A DNA stretch of 5,771 nucleotides, taken from Alkalibacterium indicireducens. Its GTDB lineage: Bacteria; Bacillota; Bacilli; Lactobacillales; Carnobacteriaceae_A. Each line of letters opens with the position of its first letter. Position 1 is the first letter of the stretch. The notes under the pieces are model-generated. The model was not told where the DNA came from. It made no database searches and saw only the letters and a program-made list of their open reading frames with translations. This document shows, one piece after another, positions 1 through 5,679 of this stretch. A program made the translations under genes and the position numbers. The stretch lies in assembly GCF_039522005.1 (NCBI RefSeq), contig NZ_BAAADA010000134.1, forward strand, positions 1 through 5,771, in the 5' to 3' direction.

Positions 1-67
1 TAACAGTTCCTACTGCCAAGTCTGTAGTGGACTTTCACCACCAAGTTGTCGCCCATGCCGGGCGCAC
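1..67 (-). mobile_element. Group II intron, 5' end of domain I (probably class C), cut by the window edge
   Basis: Read on the minus strand from position 67 leftwards, the sequence begins GTGCGCCCGGCATGGGCG. This matches the bacterial group II intron 5' splice-site consensus GUGYG followed by the start of domain I. The next parts fit as well: a GGTGAAAGTCC segment and then GGCAGTAGGAACTGTTA, which as I recall closely resemble the start of the Oceanobacillus iheyensis group IIC intron. Visible helices are GCCC/GGGC around GGCAT, and a GTGG/CCAC pairing around TGAAAGT. The exon just before it is a terminator hairpin ending in T5-C, the preferred target of class C introns. Domains II-VI and any reverse transcriptase/maturase ORF would lie left of position 1 and cannot be seen, so whether the intron is complete or a fragment is unknown. 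Identity as a group II intron is strong; the class is inferred from site and resemblance. Confidence 0.85.
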
Positions 68-102
68 GAAAAAGAGAGAAAGCACTAATGCCTTCTCTCT
101 TC
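68..102 (-). terminator. Rho-independent terminator of the M23 hydrolase gene; insertion target of the intron
   Basis: On the minus strand GAAGAGAGAAGGC (102-90) pairs with GCTTTCTCTCTTT (83-71) around the loop ATTAGT. That gives about 13 pairs, including two G-U wobbles, and the stem is followed by T residues (73-69 on the plus strand read AAAAA) and a C. The wobble at the third pair is a pair only in minus-strand RNA and is an A-C mismatch in plus-strand RNA, which supports the leftward direction. The stem begins 15 nt after the hydrolase stop codon. The T-tract ends exactly at the 5' end of the group II intron, so the intron may have split a longer T-tract. Confidence 0.85.
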
Positions 103-117
103 AGCCATATATATTAA

Positions 118-1536
118 TTAGTTGATGTAGCTCATCGGATTAACTACAGATCCATTTTTACGTATTTCAAAGTGAAGGTGGACCCCAGTTGAACGTCCAG
201 TTGTTCCCATGATTCCCAGCTGCTGCCCTTGAGACACGCTTTGTCCAGGTGCTACGTTCAAGTTAGGTTGCATGTGAGCGTACAACGTTGAGTAGCCATT
301 ACCGTGATCGATGATAACTGTATATCCGTAAGATCCTGAGAAAGAAGCCTGAGTTACAGTTCCAGCACGAGAAGCTCTGATCGGTCCGCTTCCGGCAATA
401 TCCACACCTGCGTGGAATGATCCTTGCTGACCTGTCACAGGATGTGTACGGTATCCGAATGGAGAAGTGATACGTCCACTTGCTGGTCTAGCCCACCCGC
501 TGTTTGAAGCTGGTGCAGAATTATTTGATCCGCTTTTTGCCGAGCTGTTAGACGAACTTGATGAAGAAGAACTGCTTGACGAGTTGTTAGAAGAAGTGCT
601 GCTTGATGACGTTGATGCCTGTGAACGACGCTCTGTTTCAGCTCTTGCCTGAGCCTGAGCTTCTGCCTGAGCTCTTGCTTTTGACTCCGCTTCTCTTCTT
701 GCTTTCTCTTCAGCGCGACGGATTTCTTCCTGACGCTTGCGTTCCGCTTCAATAATACGCTGCTGCTCTGCTCGCATTTCTTTGCTCAAATTACTTGCAC
801 GCTCAGCGACTATTGTCTGTTCATTAATGAAAGAGTTTCTTTCATCTTCAGTCATATCATAGCGTTCAGCGACCTGCATGATTGTATCCTCAAGAGCCAA
901 ACGCTGGTTGACCAGGTTGTTACGGTCGATTTCCATCTGAGCCTTAACTTTTTCCATTTCTTCCTGTTCAGCCACCACTTGAGCTTCAGTTTCTTCTAGT
1001 GCCTGATGATCTTCAAATTGTGCCTGTACAATGTTCTGGTTTGCGGAAACCAGCTGACTGACAACACCAATTCTACCAATCAGATCTGATAAACTTTCTG
1101 CTGACATCATGATATCAACAATATCCGCCGGGTTAGCGTTAGTCTGAACTGAACGAGCCTGAGTTTCAAGCTGCTCGTTTCTACGAGCGATCTGATCTTT
1201 CAGCTGTTCGATTTCTTCATTTAAACGTTGGATTTCTTCTTCAATCTTTTCAATTTCTTTTGTCTGTTCATCCAGTCTATTGACCAGTTCATCGATGTTT
1301 CCTTGAAGTTCAACCACATCATCTTCAAGCTGTTTCTTTTCTTCTTCAAGTGACTGCATGCGCTGTTCTCGATCTGAAATCTCACCATCCAGTTCATTGG
1401 ATTTCTGATTCAGCTCCTGCTGCTGCTGTTCAAGATCTCTCATTCTTTGAGAAGAAGCTTCTACGTTCAATGTGCTGAATGTTGGTGCAGCCATCATTGC
1501 TGCCGCCATTACTGTTAAGATGCGTTTTTTATTCAA
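118..1536 (-). CDS. Secreted murein hydrolase: PcsB/CwlO-like coiled coil plus M23 (LytM-type) zinc endopeptidase
   Basis: This is a predicted exported peptidoglycan endopeptidase of 472 aa. Residues 1-27 form a signal peptide (MNKKR, a hydrophobic Ala/Met core, VEA before the cleavage point). Residues 29-130 are a heptad-rich coiled coil, followed by a PcsB_CC-like stretch around 133-185. A Glu/Arg/Ala-rich helix covers about 240-305, a Ser/Asn linker 305-340, and the M23 domain 350-472. The zinc ligands are present: H375 and D379 (HAGVD), H421 (YAHM), H453 and H455 (HLH). It is therefore probably active itself, unlike the degenerate LytM domain of EnvC. In relatives such as CwlO and PcsB the coiled coil couples to FtsEX; here that is inference. 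I chose TTG at 1536 because GGAG (1548-1545) lies 8 nt upstream, while ATG at 1551 has no ribosome binding site and puts five extra residues before the signal peptide. The gene is monocistronic, with its own terminator, and its upstream region carries a WalR-like box. Confidence 0.9.
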   Translation of the reverse strand: MNKKRILTVMAAAMMAAPTFSTLNVEASSQRMRDLEQQQQELNQKSNELDGEISDREQRMQSLEEEKKQLEDDVVELQGNIDELVNRLDEQTKEIEKIEEEIQRLNEEIEQLKDQIARRNEQLETQARSVQTNANPADIVDIMMSAESLSDLIGRIGVVSQLVSANQNIVQAQFEDHQALEETEAQVVAEQEEMEKVKAQMEIDRNNLVNQRLALEDTIMQVAERYDMTEDERNSFINEQTIVAERASNLSKEMRAEQQRIIEAERKRQEEIRRAEEKARREAESKARAQAEAQAQARAETERRSQASTSSSSTSSNNSSSSSSSSSSSNSSAKSGSNNSAPASNSGWARPASGRITSPFGYRTHPVTGQQGSFHAGVDIAGSGPIRASRAGTVTQASFSGSYGYTVIIDHGNGYSTLYAHMQPNLNVAPGQSVSQGQQLGIMGTTGRSTGVHLHFEIRKNGSVVNPMSYIN

Positions 1537-1544
1537 TCTGATAA

Positions 1545-1548
1545 CTCC
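1545..1548 (-). promoter_or_regulatory. Shine-Dalgarno GGAG that selects the TTG start
   Basis: GGAG (part of TGGGAG) lies 8 nt before TTG at 1536-1534 on the minus strand. It overlaps the upstream ATG frame (ATG GGA GTT), so it cannot serve that ATG. The sequence before the ATG (ATAAATAGAA) has no anti-SD match. This makes TTG the better start and gives a signal peptide that begins MNKKR. Confidence 0.7.
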
Positions 1549-1612
1549 CATTTCTATTTATATTCAATCAGTTTCATAATAAAAAGTTCAATATTAGTCT
1601 TGCTTCCCTTGC

Positions 1613-1633
1613 TGTTATAATGAAATCATAACA
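1613..1633 (-). promoter_or_regulatory. Extended -10 promoter of the M23 gene inside a symmetric dyad
   Basis: On the minus strand TGTTATGAT (1633-1625) is an extended -10 element (TGn plus TATGAT). It places a transcription start near 1618 and gives a leader of about 80 nt. No good -35 hexamer lies 16-18 nt upstream; TTGACC occurs only 13 nt away. That fits a promoter needing an extended -10 or an activator. The plus strand over the same bases carries TGTTATAAT (1613-1621), a perfect extended -10 pointing right. The 21-bp dyad with arms TGTTAT and ATAACA thus contains two opposed -10 elements. Confidence 0.5.
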
Positions 1634-1684
1634 CGGGATATGAGGTCAAAATTTTTAAATCCTATGACAAAAAATCATGCATTT

Positions 1685-1701
1685 TGTTACACGTCTGTAT
1701 T
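1685..1701 (+). promoter_or_regulatory. WalR-like box (TGTTAC-N5-TGTATT)
   Basis: The WalR (YycF) consensus is TGTWAH-N5-TGTWAH. The first half-site TGTTAC matches fully; the second, TGTATT, matches five of six positions. It lies about 67-83 bp upstream of the predicted hydrolase transcription start, a usual distance for an activating WalR site. The direct repeat faces away from the gene. WalRK control of the B. subtilis cell-wall hydrolase cwlO is established, and the same control here is inferred. Confidence 0.45.
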
Positions 1702-1719
1702 GTTTGACGAAAGTTTGAC
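1702..1719 (+). repeat. Direct repeat GTTTGAC, 11-bp period
   Basis: GTTTGAC occurs at 1702-1708 and again at 1713-1719 with GAAA between, a period of 11 bp. It adjoins the WalR-like box, whose half-sites at 1685 and 1696 have the same period. Repeats one helical turn apart are typical of response-regulator sites. The binding protein is unknown. Confidence 0.45.
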
Positions 1720-2003
1720 TATTCGGAACACCTCAACCCGTTGATATAAAAGGCTTTATGATTATATTAACTGTAATATTCAGTCTTCCTCCTATGGAAA
1801 CCAGTGAACAATAAGTGACAAATATTGACATCCCTTAACTTATCTTTCCTCACTCTATTGAAGTATCAGCCCTTTTTATTCTAGTAACTGTGCTAACTTT
1901 GTCCTTTTCAATTATTTTCATTGTCAGTATCAGTGAATACTTTAACACCAGTTGTTGTAGTCATAAGTTTAGTCCACTTCTTTTTATTTAAAGTAACTGA
2001 TTC

Positions 2004-2032
2004 TTTTCAATCCTATGGCATTTTGCTATTCT
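2004..2032 (+). promoter_or_regulatory. Candidate promoter of the two-gene GNAT operon
   Basis: TTTTCA (2004-2009) and TATTCT (2027-2032) are separated by 17 nt, and TGC directly precedes the -10 (extended -10 TGCTATTCT). The -35 matches consensus at four of six positions. A start near 2039 would leave a leader of about 20 nt before ATG 2060. It also lies downstream of the in-frame ATG at 2015, which argues against that start. Confidence 0.45.
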
Positions 2033-2059
2033 AGTAGGTATGAGAAAGGAAAGGTGCCC

Positions 2060-2818
2060 ATGATCGATTTTCATATGCTCTGCTCTTATAGTAAAGAAGC
2101 AGACAGGAATGAGTTTTTTATTCAGTATTTCAATCCATCTGCCCTGTTCAGATACGATTCCAACTACTTTAATCTGCTTTATTCCCCTTCAAAAGAAGAA
2201 TTTCAACTGATAGAAGATATGCACTGGTTTTTTTCAGAAGATAATGGGCTCGGACATGTCAAATTTACCTGGCCTATAAATCAGGGTCTGCTTCCGGAGA
2301 CGCTCGAATATTTGAGTGAGCAGGGTTACGGTCTTGAGAAACTGGAGCTCTACTCTATCGATCCGATATCCTTTAAAGCATCTGTAGCTGACGGCATACA
2401 AGTAATCAAGGTCAGCCTTGAAGAACTCGACACGTTTAAATCCCTCAACTACATTGAGGATATGAAAACGTCCCGATATTTTGCTGACGAGAAACAAGGT
2501 TTTTATGACCTCATATTCTATGATCCGCTTGTTACCATGTGGCTTGCTCTAAAAGAGGACCACGCAGTCGGATCCTGTCTGACTGTAGAGCAGAATGATA
2601 CCATCGAAATAGATGATGTATTCACATTGCCGGAATATAGAGGTCAATATGTAGCCAGTACACTGCAGGCCAAAGTCATGGGCGAAGCGGTCAAGAAGAA
2701 CAAGCTGGTTATTCTGGCTGCTGATGCAGAAGACAGTGTCAAAGATATGTATACAAAGCAAGGCTACACCTGTGCCGGTTTTCAAATCGGTGCCCTAAGA
2801 ATTATTGAGGAGGAATAA
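2060..2818 (+). CDS. GNAT-family protein with C-terminal acetyltransferase domain
   Basis: This is a 252-aa predicted cytoplasmic protein. Residues 1-112 (many Phe/Tyr and acidic residues) match no domain I can name. Residues about 115-250 look like a GNAT domain. Motif A is DDVFTLPEYRGQYVASTLQ, near residues 185-203, where the acetyl-CoA pyrophosphate loop RGQYVA (194-199) stands in for the usual R/Q-x-x-G-x-G/A. The end of the fold is visible as LAADAEDSVKDMYTKQGY (219-236). The glycine at position 4 of the loop is Tyr, so cofactor binding may be altered. ATG 2060 is chosen because AAAGGA (2045-2050) lies 9 nt before it; ATG 2015 would add 15 residues but has no Shine-Dalgarno sequence. The stop is 2 nt before the next gene, so both are probably one transcript. 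The substrate is unknown. Confidence 0.82.
   Translation: MIDFHMLCSYSKEADRNEFFIQYFNPSALFRYDSNYFNLLYSPSKEEFQLIEDMHWFFSEDNGLGHVKFTWPINQGLLPETLEYLSEQGYGLEKLELYSIDPISFKASVADGIQVIKVSLEELDTFKSLNYIEDMKTSRYFADEKQGFYDLIFYDPLVTMWLALKEDHAVGSCLTVEQNDTIEIDDVFTLPEYRGQYVASTLQAKVMGEAVKKNKLVILAADAEDSVKDMYTKQGYTCAGFQIGALRIIEEE
2807..2813 (+). promoter_or_regulatory. Shine-Dalgarno GAGGAGG inside the end of the upstream GNAT gene
   Basis: GAGGAGG lies 7 nt before the GTG start at 2821 and is formed by the Glu codons that end the preceding gene. The TAA stop at 2816-2818 falls between it and GTG. A ribosome finishing the first gene would uncover or occupy this site, so the two genes are probably translationally coupled. 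It also makes the GTG start firm. Confidence 0.8.
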
Positions 2819-2820
2819 GC

Positions 2821-3825
2821 GTGAGTGTATCATTTAGACAGTTAACTGCTGATGACTTTGACTTATACAAAAATATGGAAACCGGATTAGAAGACGACTA
2901 TATGCTTAAGGTGTTTGACCGCCTGACGACTAAGGGAAATGCTCTCTTCGGTTTATTTGAAGATGAGACTCTTGTCGCTGTGGCCGGTTATACTCTTTTT
3001 GCTGGTGAATTTGCCATGCTGGGTCGTCTAAGAAGTGATAAAAGACACCGTCAGAATGGGTATGGTACAAAAATCACCGAATATATTCTCAATGCGGCCA
3101 GACAGACCCCTTCAGTGAAATGGATCGGTGCCAATACAGAACTGCACAACAAACCTGCTCAGAAGGTACTGGAAAAAATCGGACTGCCCCATGTAATCAC
3201 GTTCTACGCTGCACAGGCTTCAACGCTGACCCCTCTTATGACCGGAGACACGGAATGGACTATAGTGGACGATCGACATGAGAAAAGACAGTGGATCGAA
3301 GAGACTTACCTTAACCCCTCTTTTGAAAAGTCTGTCTTCCCCTATGAAGCCTATTATCCATTCCCTGCACGACCATCACTTTTCAGTGATGAGAAACTGG
3401 ATGAAATGGACTGCTATATAAATTCTGACGGGACCCGGGTCCTCTTTATGTGGCGAGAAGTAAAAGGGACCGAATACCTGCATGTTGTTTACCCATGGGC
3501 CGACTTCAACGAACAGCCTGGACTGTTCGAAACAGTCGATCGCTCCCTCCAGATGCTCAAAGCTGAAAATCCTGAGGCGCTAGTCTGGATGGACCTAACT
3601 CAAGAAGAAACTGACACTCTTCCTGCTGACCATCCTTTTGACTTTCCCTCTCCATGGATGCTTCACGGGATGTTCAAAAAAGAGGCTGATTCAATCGAAG
3701 AAGCGAATCAGATGATGGATGAACTGGAAAAAGAACTCAGCGATTTGAACGATCTGCTTGATAAGAACCAGGATAGGCTCAACACCCTGAGTGAACAGAC
3801 TAACGATCTGGATTCGAAAATTTAG
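2821..3825 (+). CDS. GNAT-family acetyltransferase with extra middle region and C-terminal coiled coil
   Basis: This is a 334-aa predicted cytoplasmic protein with a GTG start backed by a strong ribosome binding site. The N-terminal GNAT domain covers about residues 3-130. Motif A is intact: LGRLRSDKRHRQNGYG, with the acetyl-CoA loop RQNGYG at 77-82. It is followed by the typical later motif N105-TELHNKPAQKVLEKIGL-122. Residues about 143-285 (rich in Trp, Tyr, Phe, Asp and Glu) match nothing I can name and could be a diverged second GNAT-like domain. Residues about 287-332 form a coiled coil, with Leu at 302, 306, 309, 313, 320, 323 and 330 in heptad spacing. Simple GNAT enzymes are about 150-180 aa, so this one is about twice that length. 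The gene is second in the operon. The intact P-loop suggests a real acetyltransferase; the substrate is unknown. Confidence 0.85.
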   Translation: MSVSFRQLTADDFDLYKNMETGLEDDYMLKVFDRLTTKGNALFGLFEDETLVAVAGYTLFAGEFAMLGRLRSDKRHRQNGYGTKITEYILNAARQTPSVKWIGANTELHNKPAQKVLEKIGLPHVITFYAAQASTLTPLMTGDTEWTIVDDRHEKRQWIEETYLNPSFEKSVFPYEAYYPFPARPSLFSDEKLDEMDCYINSDGTRVLFMWREVKGTEYLHVVYPWADFNEQPGLFETVDRSLQMLKAENPEALVWMDLTQEETDTLPADHPFDFPSPWMLHGMFKKEADSIEEANQMMDELEKELSDLNDLLDKNQDRLNTLSEQTNDLDSKI

Positions 3826-3843
3826 TTCAATTGTCCTGCAAAT

Positions 3844-3920
3844 AAAAAAGCCCCACTGATTCACAGGGTCGCAGTTCATTTTTGAACTGTCGGATACCCT
3901 GTATGATCAGTGGGTTTTTT
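3844..3920. terminator. Bidirectional terminator with a large three-tier hairpin
   Basis: The outer stem CCCACTGAT (3852-3860) pairs with ATCAGTGGG (3906-3914). It is flanked by A6 on the left (3844-3849) and T6 on the right (3915-3920), so it can stop transcripts from both sides. Inside it, ACAGGGT (3863-3869) pairs with ACCCTGT (3896-3902), and CAGTTCA (3872-3878) pairs with TGAACTG (3883-3889) over a TTTT loop. The second GNAT gene ends at 3825 and pepF ends at 3924, three bases from the T-tract. The 63-nt hairpin is much longer than an ordinary terminator. Confidence 0.85.
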
Positions 3921-3923
3921 AAA

Positions 3924-5621
3924 TTATAAAGCTTTGTCGTCGACTTCTTCCAGTGCCTGGTCGATCGTCTGAATGACCCCTTCTAAAGAGCCTTCTTCAA
4001 AAGGTGAGCGCAGATTGGCTGTCGATACAGTTTCAAGGAAACTTTGTGTGCCGCCCGCTTTACAGATTGCCAGATAATCAGTCCATGCTTTTTCATCCTG
4101 ATCGACTATCGCACGTTTCCAGAACTGCAAAGCACAGATCTGAGCGAGAGTGTAGTCAATGTAGTAGAACGGCATGCCGAAAATATGTCCTTGTCTGAAC
4201 CAGAATGTTCCTTTATCAAGGAAGTCATTTTCAGAAAAATCGCGATCAGGCAGGTACTGTTTCTCAAGCTCGCGCCAGACCTGCTTGCGTTTCTCAGGTG
4301 ACCACTCAGGATTTTCATATACTTCGTGCTGGAAGTGATCGACCAGAACACCATAAGGAAGGAATCTGACCGCTCCACTCAAATGATTGAACTTGTACTT
4401 ATCTGTCTGATCTTTAAAAAACAGCTCCATCCATGGGTAAGTGAAGAATTCCATGCTCATTGAATGGATTTCGCAGGTTTCAAAGGTCGGGAAGACGATC
4501 TCAGGCTGCTTGATCCATCTTGACTGATAAACCTGGAACGCGTGACCTGCTTCGTGAGTCAATACATCGATATCCCCTGACGTCCCGTTGAAATTGGCAA
4601 AGATAAATGGCGACTGATAGTCAGGAATATAGGTGCAGTAGCCCCCACCTGCTTTCCCTTCCTTGGACAACAGATCGACCAGCTCTTTATCGAAAAGAAA
4701 ATCGATGAATTCAGCTGTTTCGTTACTCAGTTCATGGTACATTCTGCGGCCGTTGTCGATAATGTAATCCGGGTCGCCTTGAGGTGTCGGGTTACCATCA
4801 AGGAACTGAAGAGACGCATCGTAATGCTTCATATCTTCTATTCCGATTCTTTCAGCCTGACGCTTGGCCAGTTTCTGAGTCACTGGAACCACATAATCAA
4901 GGACCTGTTTGCGGTAGACGTCCACCATGCCCCGGTCATAATCAAATCGTTTCATTCTGATGTAACCTAGTTCAACAAAATCTTTATACCCGAGCTTCTT
5001 CGCTATCGTATCTCTTACTTTGACAAGTTCGTCATACAAATTATCTAGCTTACTTTCATTTTCCTCAAAGAAACTCCACTGGGCGTCGGATGCTGCTTTT
5101 CGTGTGTCACGATCCGTCGATTCCAGATATGGCCCGAACTGGGATAAGGTCAGCTTCTTTCCGTCAAAGTCTATTTCTGCGGAAGCAAGCAGTTTCTGAT
5201 AGTCACTGCTCAGCTGATTTTCTTTCTGCAGCAGATCGATGACACTGGAATCGAAGGCATCCAGTTCGAACTGCATATTCTGAAAGAAGGTTCGCGGATA
5301 ACTGTCCTTCAGTTCATCAAGATAGGGAGAAGCCATGATGGCTTTATAATACGTCGTGGTGAGTTCCTGATAGTACGGAGAGTATTCATTCCAGTACTTG
5401 TCTTCCTGATCATAAAACTCATCTTTGGTATTAATCGAATTACGGATAGAAGCGAGCGTACTCATGGTATCCAGTGATGCAGTCAGCTCAGATACTTGGT
5501 CAATGGCCTGCTTGACCTGATCAGCCGATTCCGCTTCTTTCAAATTGTCAACGAGATGAAGGAAGTCTTTTTTGTATAAATCAAAATCCGGCCGTTCGTA
5601 AGTATAATCTTGAAATTTCAT
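3924..5621 (-). CDS. pepF: M3B-family oligoendopeptidase F / Pz-peptidase A-like zinc metallopeptidase
   Basis: This 565-aa cytoplasmic peptidase is predicted to cut short peptides, feeding peptide turnover; there is no signal peptide or membrane segment. Zinc ligands are H356, E357 (catalytic) and H360 in HEAGH, with E384 (ETCEIHS) 28 residues after H356, the spacing of family M3. Other conserved parts are GKAGGGYC (322-329), NFNGTSGDIDVLTHEAGH ending at 360, and HIFGMPFYYIDY (479-490), whose His and Tyr residues line the active site in this family. Length and sequence resemble, from memory, the Geobacillus Pz-peptidase A (about 564 aa) more than the ~600-aa lactococcal PepF. AGGAGG (5633-5628) lies 6 nt before ATG 5621. 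The gene stands alone, converges on the GNAT operon and shares its terminator. The exact peptide preference cannot be read from the sequence. Confidence 0.95.
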   Translation of the reverse strand: MKFQDYTYERPDFDLYKKDFLHLVDNLKEAESADQVKQAIDQVSELTASLDTMSTLASIRNSINTKDEFYDQEDKYWNEYSPYYQELTTTYYKAIMASPYLDELKDSYPRTFFQNMQFELDAFDSSVIDLLQKENQLSSDYQKLLASAEIDFDGKKLTLSQFGPYLESTDRDTRKAASDAQWSFFEENESKLDNLYDELVKVRDTIAKKLGYKDFVELGYIRMKRFDYDRGMVDVYRKQVLDYVVPVTQKLAKRQAERIGIEDMKHYDASLQFLDGNPTPQGDPDYIIDNGRRMYHELSNETAEFIDFLFDKELVDLLSKEGKAGGGYCTYIPDYQSPFIFANFNGTSGDIDVLTHEAGHAFQVYQSRWIKQPEIVFPTFETCEIHSMSMEFFTYPWMELFFKDQTDKYKFNHLSGAVRFLPYGVLVDHFQHEVYENPEWSPEKRKQVWRELEKQYLPDRDFSENDFLDKGTFWFRQGHIFGMPFYYIDYTLAQICALQFWKRAIVDQDEKAWTDYLAICKAGGTQSFLETVSTANLRSPFEEGSLEGVIQTIDQALEEVDDKAL

Positions 5622-5656
5622 TGGTTGCCTCCTGTGTCGATTATTAATTTTTCTTT

Positions 5657-5665
5657 AGTATAGCA
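5657..5665 (-). promoter_or_regulatory. Extended -10 promoter of pepF
   Basis: On the minus strand TGCTATACT is an extended -10 (TGn plus TATACT), followed by A/T-rich DNA. A start near 5650 would leave a leader of about 29 nt before ATG 5621. The region 16-18 nt upstream has no good -35 hexamer. A second, weaker option is TTTACA (5711-5706) with an A/T-rich -10 near AGTATA. Confidence 0.5.
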
Positions 5666-5679
5666 TAAGAAGACTCAAA

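Larger units (their letters stand above)
1537..2059. other. Long A/T-rich non-coding region between divergent genes
   Basis: About 520 bp separate the hydrolase start from the first GNAT start, and I see no credible gene here. The left third holds the hydrolase leader, its extended -10 promoter inside a dyad, and a WalR-like box with phased repeats. The right end holds the GNAT operon promoter. The middle (about 1720-2000) shows only weak items: a repeated TGACA at 1816-1820 and 1826-1830, spaced one helical turn apart, and an orphan AGGAGG on the minus strand (1793-1788) with no useful start codon behind it. An open frame from ATG 2015 runs into the GNAT gene, but it has no Shine-Dalgarno sequence and starts upstream of the likely transcription start. 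Confidence 0.6.

Noticed and set aside
1..60. Rightward-reading frame in the plus strand (VDFHH...AHAGR-like) that could suggest a transposase tail
   Set aside because: The bases fit a group II intron 5' end on the minus strand much better, with the right splice site and exon context.
435..752. Open frame of 105 codons on the minus strand, and a 61-codon frame on the plus strand at 467-652
   Set aside because: Both lie inside the M23 gene. They stay open because of the repetitive Ser and Glu/Arg/Ala codons, have no ribosome binding site of their own and give no plausible protein.
1788..1793. AGGAGG on the minus strand in the long intergenic region
   Set aside because: No ATG, GTG or TTG follows at usable spacing, and the frame behind it closes within about 16 codons.
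1758..1814. Short plus-strand frame of 18 codons starting at ATG 1758
   Set aside because: No ribosome binding site, very short and no recognisable features; chance is the simplest explanation.
2015..2059. N-terminal extension of the first GNAT gene from ATG 2015
   Set aside because: No Shine-Dalgarno sequence precedes it and the likely promoter -10 (2027-2032) lies inside it. ATG 2060 has AAAGGA at good spacing.
2060..3825. The GNAT pair as a GNAT-type toxin-antitoxin module
   Set aside because: Such toxins pair with a small ribbon-helix-helix antitoxin; here both proteins are large GNAT-fold proteins and no DNA-binding partner is seen.
3852..3914. The hairpin as a T-box, riboswitch or attenuator
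   Set aside because: It lies between two convergent genes at their 3' ends, with no downstream gene to control, and has A6/T6 flanks of a two-way terminator.
4004..4378. Overlapping frames of 64, 85 and 90 codons, plus a 78-codon frame at 4734-4970
   Set aside because: All are shadows of pepF, whose motifs and length are fully explained by its own frame.
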